A stretch of 64,000 bases of DNA, taken from NCBI RefSeq assembly GCF_000338275.1, contig NZ_ANMR01000020.1, positions 30,798 to 94,797 on the forward strand, read 5' to 3'. This DNA is from Staphylococcus xylosus NJ. Its GTDB lineage: Bacteria; Bacillota; Bacilli; Staphylococcales; Staphylococcaceae. The notes below the pieces were generated by a model, which worked only from the letters and a program-made list of their open reading frames with translations, searched no databases and was not told the DNA's origin. Below, in pieces: positions 1-9,271 of this stretch; the first letter of the stretch is position 1, and every line of letters begins with the position of its first letter. The position numbers and the translations under genes are program-made.

Positions 1-159
1 TTTTAGCTGAGGTAAAGCATATCCATTATTCCACATTTCTGGTAATACAACGACATCAGTTTCTGGGGTTACAAATTTAGAAAACCAATTAACGATGTTT
101 TCTTCATTTAATGAAACATTTGCCGGTTCGATTTTAAATTGAAAAATTTCTATATTCAT
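1..159 (-). CDS. Carbon-nitrogen hydrolase (nitrilase family), N-terminal part only
   Basis: The gene runs off the left edge, so only the first 53 codons are seen. The start ATG at 159 is preceded by a good AAGGGGCG ribosome binding site. The translation begins MNIEIFQFKIEPANV and contains the PEMW segment, in which the Glu is the usual first catalytic residue of nitrilase-superfamily amidohydrolases. In staphylococci a gene of this kind sits next to the agr/RNAIII locus, which fits the nitroreductase, sdrH and mroQ genes that follow here. Catalytic Lys and Cys lie outside the window, so the substrate cannot be inferred. Confidence 0.8.
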   Translation of the reverse strand, partial: MNIEIFQFKIEPANVSLNEENIVNWFSKFVTPETDVVVLPEMWNNGYALPQLK

Positions 160-524
160 TTTTATCGCCCCTTAAATTATTGTTAGCATCAATATACTAA
201 AAATATTCTAATAATTCAAAATTAGTAGCTGTTTTAGATTAATAACTTTAGAAAGGAATAAACTGCGGTGGAAAATAGTTGTAGTAACTAGTGAAGATAT
301 TTGTTGTTTTTTTATTTAGAATTAAGTTGGAGAATGAAATGGAGTTTATAAGCATGTTATTTATGTGTGTAAAATTGAACTTATTAGTTTTGGTGGAAAT
401 AAGATATAAATTTCATTTCCTTAAATTTATTGAGTTAAATCATTTGATATTAAAAGAGGTCGAAGCATTTATATGCTCGACCTCTTATTTCTCAATTAAA
501 TACTAATGAAGTAAGTAAAAGTGG
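160..524. other. Gene-free stretch next to the agr-flanking genes
   Basis: This 365-base AT-rich spacer separates two genes on the minus strand. It should hold the promoter of the carbon-nitrogen hydrolase gene and it contains the terminator hairpin at 454-486. A 71-codon open frame at 291-506 has no ribosome binding site and no family likeness, and it runs through the hairpin, so I do not regard it as a gene. Confidence 0.6.
454..486 (-). terminator. Terminator of the nitroreductase gene
   Basis: Inverted repeat AAGAGGTCG(A)AGCAT / ATGCTCGACCTCTT with one bulged A. Read on the minus strand it is followed by TTTT, directly downstream of the nitroreductase stop. Confidence 0.75.
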
Positions 525-1154
525 TTATTTTCTAACTAAAAAGCGTTTGCTTATATCATGGAATTCTTTCTCTCCAGCCTCCTCACGAACATTACCGAAA
601 GGCATTTGCGCTACAAGTTTCCATGTTTTAGGTATTTCAAAAGCTTCAGAAACGGCAACATCAACAAGTGGATTGTAATGCTGTAATGAAGCACCAACGC
701 CTACAGTACTTAAAGCTGTCCAAATTGCAAATTGGTGCATTGCATTTGTTTGGCTAGACCAGATGGCAAAATTTTCTGCATAGTTAGGCATTTGATTTTG
801 TAACCCTTCGATAACATCTTGGTCTTCAAAGTAAAGAATTGTACCATGAGAATGTTTGAAGTTATCTACTTTGTCAGAAGTTGCTTGAAAATCACGGTCT
901 TCGCCCATAGCGTTTTTAAGTTCTTGTTTAGCGATATCCCAGAATTTGTTATGGCTATCATTTAAAAGTAATACAATACGTGTGGATTGTGAGTTAAATG
1001 ATGATGGAACATGTTTAATAGCATGCTCGATAATATCTTCTACTTCGCTATCAGAGATTGAAATCTCTTGATCTAAACTATAAATAGTACGTCTCGTTTC
1101 TATTGCATTTTGAAAAGTTTCTAATGTTGAGTCTTTTTTGCTAAATAATCCCAT
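525..1154 (-). CDS. Nitroreductase family protein
   Basis: A 209-residue protein of the FMN-dependent nitroreductase superfamily, in the small oxidoreductase branch sometimes labelled fatty-acid-repression or HY1-like. The pattern near the start (FQNAIETRRTIYSL) matches the flavin-binding RRS/T motif of the family, and PSSFNSQSTRIVLL and ALSTVGVGASLQHYNP are also typical. It would use NAD(P)H to reduce nitro or quinone-like compounds in the cytoplasm; the natural substrate is unknown. An AAGGAG site precedes the ATG. It is monocistronic with its own terminator at 454-486. The family is firm, the substrate open. Confidence 0.85.
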   Translation of the reverse strand: MGLFSKKDSTLETFQNAIETRRTIYSLDQEISISDSEVEDIIEHAIKHVPSSFNSQSTRIVLLLNDSHNKFWDIAKQELKNAMGEDRDFQATSDKVDNFKHSHGTILYFEDQDVIEGLQNQMPNYAENFAIWSSQTNAMHQFAIWTALSTVGVGASLQHYNPLVDVAVSEAFEIPKTWKLVAQMPFGNVREEAGEKEFHDISKRFLVRK

Positions 1155-1276
1155 TGTGAATGCTCCTTTATATCAATTTATTTTATATAGTAAGTATAAT
1201 AATTATACCATAGTTTGTAAATAGGATTTTACATAAATTTTCAAAAGGATTAATATTTGTTTTCAATAAATTGGTT

Positions 1277-1308
1277 TTGATGAAAAATAGGTCTTTTTCT
1301 TATATACT
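1277..1308 (+). promoter_or_regulatory. Probable sdrH promoter
   Basis: TTGATG at 1277 and overlapping -10 options TATATA (1301, 18-bp spacer) or TATACT (1303). Transcription would start near 1314, which excludes upstream in-frame starts and supports the ATG at 1349. Confidence 0.5.
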
Positions 1309-1348
1309 ATATATGAATGTAAAAAATATGAATTTTGGAGGTGAATCT

Positions 1349-3604
1349 ATGAAATGGTATTTTTCGCATAAACTTGTGATGTCCAGCTTTGCTATAGCTT
1401 TAAGCACAACATTTATTTCTAGCCAAACTCACGCTGCTGAACAACAACTTAATGAAAAACTAACAAACGAAACCCCAAACCAATCAAATAAAAAGCCAAT
1501 TCATTCTGATACTAAAAATCATACAGATAGTTCAAGAGCAGGGAATACAATACAAAGCGATGATACAACTAATATAGAATTAGATAACAGCTCAGGTGAA
1601 ACGCCGCAATCTGAAGGACTTAATCAGGCTCAATCAGATCAAAGTAGTGACATTGTTTCAACTGAAACAGTTCAAAATAATGAAGAAATACAAAATACTT
1701 CTGATAATCAAAATCCCAACAATAATGCATTAAGTAATTCTGAAAGACTAGAAGATAATAGTAATTTAACTGAACAAAATCAATCGAATACAGATAAGCA
1801 AAGTACTGAAGACAACGCAGATAATCAACAAACCTCAGCTGAACCAAATAATGGGGATGATGGAGATAATACTCCGACCCCTGACAGCCCAGATAATGGG
1901 GACACTGGAGATAATCAACCAAATCCGGACAATCCAGATAATGGAGACACTGGAGACAATCAACCAAACCCAGATAAGCCAGATAATGGGGACACTGGAG
2001 ATAATCAACCAAATCCGGATAAGCCAGATAATGGAGATGGAGGAGACAATCAACCAAACCCAGATAAGCCAGATAATGGGGACACTGGAGATAATCAACC
2101 AAATCCGGATAATCCAGATAATGGAGATGGAGGAGACAATCAACCAAACCCAGATAAGCCAGATAATGGAGACACTGGAGACAACCAACCAAATCCGGAT
2201 AAGCCAGATAATGGAGATGGAGGAGACAATCAACCAAATCCAGATAACCCGGATAATGGGGACACTGGAGATAATCAACCAAATCCGGATAAGCCAGATA
2301 ATGGAGACGGAGGAGACAATCAACCAAATCCGGATAATCCAGATAATGGGGACCCTGGAGACAATCAACCAAATCCGGATAATCCAGATAATGGAGACGG
2401 AGGAGATAATCAACCAAATCCAGATAATCCGGATAATGGGGACACTGGAGATAATCAACCAAATCCAGATAATCCGGATAATGGGGACACTGGAGACAAT
2501 CAACCAAATCCGGATAATCCAGATAATGGAGATGGAGGAGACAACCAATCAAATCCGGATAAGCCAGGTAATGGAGATGGAGGAGACAACCAATCAAATC
2601 CGGATAAGCCAGGTAATGGAGATGGAGGAGACAATCAGCCAAATCCAGATAATCCGGATAATGGGGGCACTGGAGATAATCAACCAAATCCGGATAATCC
2701 AGATAATGGAAATGGAGGAGACAACCAACCAAATCCCGACAATCCAAGTAGTGGAGGTTCAGAAGACCCAGACCCTCCTCATGACGAAGATAATACAAAT
2801 AACCCCAATGACGGTAGCCATGGTGGTTCAAACATTCCCAATAATCCTGAAGTAGATAATACAAGTCCTTCTAAACCTAATGGTCAAGGAGGTTCAAATG
2901 GAACTCTAAGTTCAGGCTCTAACACCGATAATAATGATTCAAATACAACTAACAATGCGATTAATTACAATAATGATAATAAAAATGAGCATCAATATGG
3001 AAGTTCTAGTCATCATGAGTTTGCAAGTGGAGGAGCTTCAGTGAGTTATGGTGATTTAGCCAAAAGCGAAAAACCTCAATCGAACGAAAAACAATTAATA
3101 AATAGATTTGATCAAATGTCTACTGGTTCGTTTAAATATAATCCTTTTGTAGTTAATCAGGTTAAGCAGCTGAGTTCTAGTGCTAAAACAGTAACTGATA
3201 GAGAGATTTCGTCGATTTTAAGGCGCCAAACCTTTGCAGATAATGCATTTTTAAATGAATTACAAAAAGGCACAAATTATTTTAAATTTCAATATTTTAA
3301 CGTTTTAAAATCTAGTGATTATTATAAAAATTTAGATAACCAAGTATTAGCATTGATTACAGGTGAAATTGGCTCAATGCCAGATTTAAAAAATCCTAAA
3401 AGACAACAATCATCAGGTAAATACGAATATCATTCAAGTAGTGAGGATGAATTGACACATACTACAAACGGACAATCTAAAAATGAAATTGATGTTAAAT
3501 TTGAACGTACACTATTTGCTTTAATCACAGCAATGATAATTATCTTTATTGGTATGGTTTTAGGATATTTCGTCAATAGAAGAAATAAAAAAGATAGCAA
3601 ATAA
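1349..3604 (+). CDS. sdrH: SdrH-like secreted/membrane repeat protein
   Basis: The start is the ATG at 1349, seven bases after TTGGAGGTG; an in-frame TTG at 1271 lies before the promoter. The 751-residue product has a signal peptide ending around THA-AEQ (residue 29), a polar Asn/Gln/Ser-rich region, 20 tandem 15-residue units of the type GDTGDNQPNPDNPDN (residues about 169-468), a Gly/Asn/Ser-rich linker, a C-terminal domain of about 110 residues, and one transmembrane helix (LITAMIIIFIGMVLGYFV) followed by RRNKK. No LPXTG sorting signal is present, as known for SdrH, so it is probably membrane-anchored. It is convergent with mroQ, next to agr as in S. aureus. Its precise role is poorly known; the repeats will vary in number between strains. 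Confidence 0.88.
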   Translation: MKWYFSHKLVMSSFAIALSTTFISSQTHAAEQQLNEKLTNETPNQSNKKPIHSDTKNHTDSSRAGNTIQSDDTTNIELDNSSGETPQSEGLNQAQSDQSSDIVSTETVQNNEEIQNTSDNQNPNNNALSNSERLEDNSNLTEQNQSNTDKQSTEDNADNQQTSAEPNNGDDGDNTPTPDSPDNGDTGDNQPNPDNPDNGDTGDNQPNPDKPDNGDTGDNQPNPDKPDNGDGGDNQPNPDKPDNGDTGDNQPNPDNPDNGDGGDNQPNPDKPDNGDTGDNQPNPDKPDNGDGGDNQPNPDNPDNGDTGDNQPNPDKPDNGDGGDNQPNPDNPDNGDPGDNQPNPDNPDNGDGGDNQPNPDNPDNGDTGDNQPNPDNPDNGDTGDNQPNPDNPDNGDGGDNQSNPDKPGNGDGGDNQSNPDKPGNGDGGDNQPNPDNPDNGGTGDNQPNPDNPDNGNGGDNQPNPDNPSSGGSEDPDPPHDEDNTNNPNDGSHGGSNIPNNPEVDNTSPSKPNGQGGSNGTLSSGSNTDNNDSNTTNNAINYNNDNKNEHQYGSSSHHEFASGGASVSYGDLAKSEKPQSNEKQLINRFDQMSTGSFKYNPFVVNQVKQLSSSAKTVTDREISSILRRQTFADNAFLNELQKGTNYFKFQYFNVLKSSDYYKNLDNQVLALITGEIGSMPDLKNPKRQQSSGKYEYHSSSEDELTHTTNGQSKNEIDVKFERTLFALITAMIIIFIGMVLGYFVNRRNKKDSK
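1853..2752 (+). repeat. Twenty tandem 45-bp repeats inside sdrH
   Basis: Twenty units of 45 bp, all in frame, encode GD(T/G/P)GDNQ(P/S)NPD(N/K)P(D/G)N. The first unit (GDDGDNTPTPDSPDN) and the last are diverged; inner ones differ mainly at three positions. A period divisible by three also leaves other frames open on both strands, giving false genes here. Confidence 0.95.
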
Positions 3605-3621
3605 CAATCAAAACATAAAAA

Positions 3622-3666
3622 AAGGGAAGAAGTTATGACATAAAATGATGTCACAGCTTCTTCCTT
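3622..3666. terminator. Bidirectional terminator between sdrH and mroQ
   Basis: Near-perfect inverted repeat AAGGGAAGAAGTTATGACA / TGTCACAGCTTCTTCCTT with A-rich and T-rich flanks, placed between two convergent genes. Confidence 0.85.
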
Positions 3667-3683
3667 TTAATGTTTGATAATGG

Positions 3684-4427
3684 TTAAAATAAAAAGTTGA
3701 AAATAAATGAAGCAGATTCCTGTATTTCTTTTATTTTTTCTGGTCCTACTAATACTTGAATTATAACTACAAAACCATTTTGCATAATATGTACTAAAAT
3801 AGGAACCCAAATTCGTTTAGTATAAACATATAATGCTGAGAAAATCATACCCATACCAAAGTAAATGATAAAAAAGGAAGGGTCTGAATGGGCAGCACTA
3901 AAAATAATTGAACTCACAATCCCTGCAATTAAAAATCTAATAGTTTTATTCGCTTGAATTATATTATAAATTTCACCGAAAATCACTTTTCTAAAAACAA
4001 ATTCTTCTAAAATGGGACCAACTACTGAAATTAATATAATGAATATAGGAATTTCTTGAGCTACTTTCATCAGTCTCTCTGTGTTTGGACTAGATTGAGG
4101 TGCGCCTAATAAATAGATATTAATCATATTAGCAATAATTTGATAAATCATTACTACAAAATAACCAACAAGCGCCCATCCAATAGCATATCTTTTCTTT
4201 TCTTTGGGTTGCTGTTCTAAAGAAGTAGGGTTAGCGATAAAATGATTAATTATAATAATTATGAAAGATGCAATAATAAATAATATAACTTGTGTATAAA
4301 TTTGCGCAAAGACAAGTTCTTTGCCACTATAGTTATTAAATAGACCAGACAATTGTAAAATGATTACACCAAATTGTGCTAGGCCATATATAACCAATGT
4401 CAATATGGACACCCATAAACGAGACAT
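3684..4427 (-). CDS. mroQ: MroQ, CPBP-family intramembrane protease
   Basis: A 247-residue integral membrane protein with about six to eight hydrophobic helices and the CPBP/Abi signature: the double Glu EEFVFRK at residues 141-147 and a His at 180 (AAHSDPSF), which are the catalytic residues of this glutamate-type intramembrane protease family. In S. aureus MroQ, encoded at the same place beside sdrH, modulates agr quorum sensing through autoinducing-peptide production or export; that function is inferred here from orthology and position. An AGGTTC-type site precedes the ATG at 4427. It is convergent with sdrH and divergent from groESL. Confidence 0.87.
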   Translation of the reverse strand: MSRLWVSILTLVIYGLAQFGVIILQLSGLFNNYSGKELVFAQIYTQVILFIIASFIIIIINHFIANPTSLEQQPKEKKRYAIGWALVGYFVVMIYQIIANMINIYLLGAPQSSPNTERLMKVAQEIPIFIILISVVGPILEEFVFRKVIFGEIYNIIQANKTIRFLIAGIVSSIIFSAAHSDPSFFIIYFGMGMIFSALYVYTKRIWVPILVHIMQNGFVVIIQVLVGPEKIKEIQESASFIFNFLF

Positions 4428-4508
4428 AATGAACCTCCAAAAATTAAATGATACCTTATTTTATCGTAAAATAGTGTTTTATACAAAATTTAGCTGAATA
4501 GTTTTAAC

Positions 4509-4537
4509 TTGAAATATTGACCAACTTTGATTATTAT
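4509..4537 (+). promoter_or_regulatory. groESL promoter
   Basis: TTGAAA (4509-4514), 17-bp spacer, TATTAT (4532-4537). The CtsR-like box lies in the spacer and CIRCE begins a few bases after the expected start point. Confidence 0.65.
4516..4532 (+). promoter_or_regulatory. CtsR-like operator
   Basis: Two heptads ATTGACC and TTTGATT separated by three bases, against the CtsR consensus (reverse orientation) TTTGACC-N3-TTTGACC: 11 of 14 positions match. Staphylococcal groESL is known to be under both HrcA and CtsR, which supports the call. Confidence 0.55.
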
Positions 4538-4546
4538 AGAAGTACA

Positions 4547-4573
4547 TTAGCACTCATTCACTTCAAGTGCTAA
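4547..4573 (+). promoter_or_regulatory. CIRCE element (HrcA operator)
   Basis: TTAGCACTC-N9-AAGTGCTAA, one base off the perfect TTAGCACTC-N9-GAGTGCTAA. It lies between the promoter and groES, the classical position for repression by HrcA. Confidence 0.95.
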
Positions 4574-4605
4574 AAAATTTTATTCTTTTTAAGGAGGAAC
4601 AATCA

Positions 4606-4893
4606 ATGTTAAAGCCATTAGGTAACCGAGTAATTATTCAAAAATCAGAACAAGAGCAAACAACAAAGAGCGGTATTGTATTAACTGATAGCGCGAAAGA
4701 GAAATCCAACGAAGGTACGGTAATTGCAGTAGGTGCAGGGCGTATTTTAGAAGATGGTACTCGAGTTGCTCCTGAAGTAAATGAAGGCGATAATGTAGTA
4801 TTCCAACAATTCGCTGGAACAGAAGTAAAACGTGGAGACGAAACTTATTTAATCGTAAATGAAGAAGATATTTTAGCTATTATTGAAGCATAA
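4606..4893 (+). CDS. groES: GroES co-chaperonin (Hsp10)
   Basis: The start is the ATG at 4606 after AAGGAGGA, giving 95 residues ([15 protein letters not shown]...), the normal length; an ATG at 4567 would overlap CIRCE and has no ribosome binding site. The mobile loop (about residues 15-35), the roof loop and the C-terminal [14 protein letters not shown] strand are typical. It forms the heptameric lid of GroEL in the cytoplasm. It is co-transcribed with groEL 65 bases downstream and heat-regulated through CIRCE and the CtsR-like box. Confidence 0.95.
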   Translation: MLKPLGNRVIIQKSEQEQTTKSGIVLTDSAKEKSNEGTVIAVGAGRILEDGTRVAPEVNEGDNVVFQQFAGTEVKRGDETYLIVNEEDILAIIEA

Positions 4894-4907
4894 AAAATTA
4901 TAAATAA

Positions 4908-6581
<1,674 letters not shown>

Positions 6582-6910
6582 AGTTCAATATAGATATTTA
6601 ATTAAATTGCATGGGACTTCTTTTGATAACATTAATAAATTATATGTAGTAAAATCTATAGAGGCTGGGACAAATTTTTAATTGTCTCAGCCTTAGTCTT
6701 TGTACTAGTATTAACTTACTATAATGAAGAGATAGGAATTTTATTTTTAAGTACATAAATTTTGAAAAATCAGTTTGATTTTATAAAGCATTTTATTATG
6801 TGAATATTTAATTATAGTTTAGGGTAAAGTATGTAAGTATAATTAGAAGCGGTTCTTATACATGATTTTAAGTGTACTTAAATTTTTGAAAGACGAAAGG
6901 AAGTTTAATT
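6582..6910. other. Intergenic region downstream of groEL
   Basis: About 330 bases without a gene. It contains the GGCTGGGACAA...TTGTCTCAGCC hairpin at 6663-6692 and then AT-rich DNA that should carry the promoter of the DinB-like gene. No att repeat or integrase remnant was recognised. Confidence 0.5.
6663..6692 (+). terminator. Terminator-like repeat after groESL (GGCTGGGACAA type)
   Basis: GGCTGGGACAA / TTGTCTCAGCC with one G-T pair, followed by TTAGTCTTT. The same hairpin occurs at 17579-17603 and 45947-45973, so it is both a terminator candidate and a member of a dispersed repeat family. Confidence 0.7.
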
Positions 6911-7378
6911 ATGACAAAACCAACAGTTTATGAAGTTATCGATTTAGGTATTAACTATTTAATATCAGGATACGATAATTGGAGTAACGAACAGGTATTA
7001 GATGATAAGATTGCTGCCTTTCCAAATACAATTCATTGGCAATATGGACATGTACTTACGATATTTGAAAGTGCATTATCATTATGTGAACAAAACGAAG
7101 TGGATATTGCTAAATATACAAGTTTATTTGGATATGGTTCTTCACCAGAAAAGTGGGGAGATGAAGATATTCCTACCGTTGATGAAATATTTGAACATTT
7201 AAAAACATTACCAGACCGTGCGAGAAGCTTAACTGATGAACAGTTAGAACAAGAATTGACAGAAACTATTGCTGGTTGCAGTACACTAAATGAATTATTA
7301 GTACTCAATGCAATTCATATTCCACTACATGCTGGTAAAATTGAAGAAATGTCACGTATACTTAAACAACATCAATAG
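6911..7378 (+). CDS. DinB/YfiT-like four-helix protein
   Basis: A 155-residue protein with the pattern of the DinB/YfiT metal-binding four-helix bundle: His42 and His47 in NTIHWQYGHVLTIFE and His136/His140 in NAIHIPLHAGKIEEM, spaced as expected for the metal ligands. Members include bacillithiol- or mycothiol-dependent transferases and stress proteins of unknown substrate; a bacillithiol S-transferase role is possible in a staphylococcus but is only inference. AAAGGAAG precedes the ATG. It stands alone between groEL and a convergent aminotransferase gene. It is not the DNA polymerase DinB, which is encoded at 49544. Confidence 0.8.
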   Translation: MTKPTVYEVIDLGINYLISGYDNWSNEQVLDDKIAAFPNTIHWQYGHVLTIFESALSLCEQNEVDIAKYTSLFGYGSSPEKWGDEDIPTVDEIFEHLKTLPDRARSLTDEQLEQELTETIAGCSTLNELLVLNAIHIPLHAGKIEEMSRILKQHQ

Positions 7379-7568
7379 ATATAACGAATTTAATAAGCTC
7401 ATAACATAAAAAGATGTTTTGGGCTATTTTAATACATCGTTGATCTTGTTCGAGCTGGATGAGCATAACGAAAGATTTTTTAGCAAAAGTCGGTGTTGCG
7501 GCACTCCTGCTGGGGTGGACACTAGCTAGTAATATTTACAATGGTTGTAGGACTTTTCAATTATGAAA
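7379..7568. repeat. Intergenic repeat-family remnant
   Basis: A gene-free spacer with phrases (GGCACTCCTGCTGGGGTGGACACTAGCTAGTAATATTTACAATGG region) that look like the decayed staphylococcal intergenic repeat seen again near 17620, 46050 and 59310. The likeness was judged by eye only. Confidence 0.35.
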
Positions 7569-7611
7569 AAAGAGGGGCAATGAAAGCTTTAAACTTTCAT
7601 TGCCCCTCTTT
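7569..7611. terminator. Strong bidirectional terminator
   Basis: Perfect 18-bp inverted repeat AAAGAGGGGCAATGAAAG / CTTTCATTGCCCCTCTTT with a 7-base loop, between the convergent DinB-like and aminotransferase genes. Confidence 0.9.
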
Positions 7612-7633
7612 AATGTTATATTAAATTAATAAA

Positions 7634-8923
7634 TTATTCTTGTAATTCTGAGATTGCTTTTGCAATTGTATCAAATACATGTGGGATGTCGTCTTTTTCG
7701 ACACAACTGAACGCGATACGTATATCAGTACCATTTAACGCGATTATACCAATTGAATACGTTTCTATTAAATGTAAACGCAATTGTTCAGGATCTACAC
7801 TATGAACTTTTAACGCCATGAAATATCCAGAATTAAAGTCATACACTTGCCAATAAGAAGCATATTGCTCGTCATAAACTACTGACTTAGTAATTTCATA
7901 TCTCGCTTGTAGTGTATCAATATTGTGTTGTATTTCATTTTCGAAAGTTTCAGGGTGTTCTAAAACATATTTAACAGCACTTTGAGAAGGCATTGGTCCA
8001 CTTGAGATGTTACTTCTAATTAATCCTTTTACTTTTTCTTCAAGAACGTGTTTAGTCGTTTCATTTGAGACGCCAAAGCTAATGAATCCAACTCGAAGCC
8101 CCCAAGCAAAGAATTCTTTTGTAGCACCATCTAAGCGGATTGGCAATACATTATCTAAATGTAAATTTGTTAAAGCAGTAAATAGTGATTGTGTATATAC
8201 GTCTTCATAAAATAAACCATAATAAGCATCATCTACCAAGGCAATAACATTTGTACCACGTTCTGCTAATGTTTTGATAGCAGCAACTATTGTACTAACT
8301 TCTTCTTTAGTAGGTGTGTAGCCTGTTGGATTATTAGGATAGTTTAAAATTAAAACTACTTTATCTTTTTGGTAGTTATCCAAAGTATCAACAAAGTTAT
8401 CAGTTGTAAAATGGCCATCTTCATCAAAGATATCATATGTTTCGATATCAGCGTTATGTCTAGCGCTATATACAAGTTTATAATTCCCCCAATTATGAGT
8501 TGGTAATAGTAATGTATCACCACTATCAACAAACATGTCGGCTACTAATGATAAACCATGTGTTAAAGCATTAGTAAGGATTGGTTTAGTCATGTCGCTC
8601 GGATCTAAATCTGGGTTTTCTTTTAACATTTTTTGTTGCCATAAATCACGGAGTGATTCAATACCTTGAGGAGGAGCGTATGGAAAGATTTCATCAGGAG
8701 TAAGCTCTGTAAAAACATCATTTAATGTATTAGCATACATTTTACTGTCTTTATAAGTAGCCATACCAATTGTTGCATTATACTTTGTAGATTTTGCTTC
8801 AGCAGACTGAGATAAAATACCTTTCGGATAATACATTAATTTTCCAAGGTCTGATAGCATATCTGCTATTTCTGGGTTTGATTTAGATAATTTTTCATTC
8901 AAATCTAAAGCTAAAGGATTCAT
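7634..8923 (-). CDS. PLP-dependent aminotransferase, class I/II
   Basis: A 429-residue fold-type I aminotransferase. Visible landmarks are NYPNNPTG (194-201), the PLP-pyridine Asp in LVDDAYYG (231-232) with Tyr234, the Schiff-base Lys269 in LDGATKEFF, and Arg277 in WGLRVGF. It transfers amino groups between an amino acid and a 2-oxo acid in the cytoplasm; the substrate cannot be read from these motifs, though an aromatic or aspartate-type amino acid is plausible. GAGAGGTTGACC precedes the ATG at 8923. It is a single gene divergent from the toxin locus. Confidence 0.87.
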   Translation of the reverse strand: MNPLALDLNEKLSKSNPEIADMLSDLGKLMYYPKGILSQSAEAKSTKYNATIGMATYKDSKMYANTLNDVFTELTPDEIFPYAPPQGIESLRDLWQQKMLKENPDLDPSDMTKPILTNALTHGLSLVADMFVDSGDTLLLPTHNWGNYKLVYSARHNADIETYDIFDEDGHFTTDNFVDTLDNYQKDKVVLILNYPNNPTGYTPTKEEVSTIVAAIKTLAERGTNVIALVDDAYYGLFYEDVYTQSLFTALTNLHLDNVLPIRLDGATKEFFAWGLRVGFISFGVSNETTKHVLEEKVKGLIRSNISSGPMPSQSAVKYVLEHPETFENEIQHNIDTLQARYEITKSVVYDEQYASYWQVYDFNSGYFMALKVHSVDPEQLRLHLIETYSIGIIALNGTDIRIAFSCVEKDDIPHVFDTIAKAISELQE

Positions 8924-9039
8924 ATGTTGGTCAACCTCTCTTTACTATTTCAGGATACTATTATATTATCGCGAAACAGCTTGAAATTAAAGCATAGCGC
9001 AAAGATTTGACGGGAAAATAAAAAAACTATAGTTTTATA

Positions 9040-9053
9040 CGAACATGTGTTCT
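9040..9053. promoter_or_regulatory. LexA-type SOS box at the toxin promoter
   Basis: CGAACATGTGTTCT matches 13 of 14 positions of the Bacillus/Staphylococcus LexA consensus CGAACRNRYGTTYC. It covers the -35 region and part of the spacer of the extended -10 promoter at 9060-9068, so bound LexA should block transcription of the small hydrophobic peptide gene at 9122. A nearly identical site occurs at 18763-18776. Confidence 0.75.
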
Positions 9054-9059
9054 GTTTTA

Positions 9060-9068
9060 TGTTAGAAT
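9060..9068 (+). promoter_or_regulatory. Extended -10 promoter of the small toxin gene
   Basis: TGTTAGAAT is a TGN-extended -10 element; the -35 position (9040-9045, CGAACA, 17-bp spacer) is poor but lies within the LexA box. A second option upstream is TTGACG (9007) with TATAGT (9028, 15-bp spacer), which would start within the LexA box. Either would be LexA-controlled. Confidence 0.55.
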
Positions 9069-9115
9069 ATGGTTAGGCCATCGAAATCCTACATGGTACT
9101 TTTTTCTGTGGGAGG

Positions 9116-9133
9116 TGTAATATGATCACGTGG
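9116..9133 (+). repeat. Direct repeat copy 1: toxin translation start region
   Basis: TGTAATATGATCACGTGG covers the end of the ribosome binding site, the start codon and codons 2-4 of the toxin. Copy 2 (9272-9288) has one substitution, which turns ATG into ATA, and one missing A. The antisense RNA read through copy 2 would be complementary to copy 1. Confidence 0.8.
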
Positions 9134-9220
9134 TGGCAAGAAATCATAACAACTTTGTTAACAGGTAGCTTACTTGTTGTATTCCGTGTTTGGTTAGAAA
9201 ATAAATGGAAAGACAAATAG
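9122..9220 (+). CDS. Small hydrophobic peptide, Fst-like type I toxin
   Basis: A 32-codon gene starting at ATG 9122, five bases after a perfect GGGAGGTG site. The peptide begins MITWWQEIITTLLTG, continues through one hydrophobic helix (SLLVVFRVWLE) and ends with a charged tail NKWKDK. Size, single membrane helix, charged tail and the surrounding RNA architecture match the Fst/Ldr class of type I toxins, which insert into the cell's own membrane. The neighbourhood gives regulation: LexA box and promoter upstream, convergent antisense promoter and shared terminator downstream. The exact family is inferred, because identity to known Fst peptides is not obvious by eye; an alternative is another small membrane peptide with antisense control. 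Confidence 0.78.
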   Translation: MITWWQEIITTLLTGSLLVVFRVWLENKWKDK

Positions 9221-9240
9221 GTGGCCTTACACACAAAAGA

Positions 9241-9268
9241 CCCCAAGTCTGCGTCATCAGACTTGGGG
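9241..9268. terminator. Shared terminator of toxin mRNA and antisense RNA
   Basis: Perfect 11-bp stem CCCCAAGTCTG / CAGACTTGGGG with a six-base loop, extended by an outer ACACAA / TTGTGT pairing at 9231-9236 and 9269-9274. Confidence 0.85.
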
Positions 9269-9271
9269 TTG

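Noticed and set aside
291..506. 71-codon plus-strand open frame
   Set aside because: No ribosome binding site, no recognisable protein pattern, and it passes through the terminator hairpin 454-486.
1620..2864. Long open frames of 237-414 codons on the minus strand and 334 codons in another plus frame across the sdrH repeats
   Set aside because: They are a by-product of a 45-bp repeat whose length is a multiple of three: a stop-free unit stays stop-free in every frame. They lack ribosome binding sites and give repetitive low-complexity products.
7379..7568. Degraded gene or insertion sequence after the DinB-like gene
   Set aside because: No open frame or inverted terminal repeats; the phrases resemble the intergenic repeat family instead.
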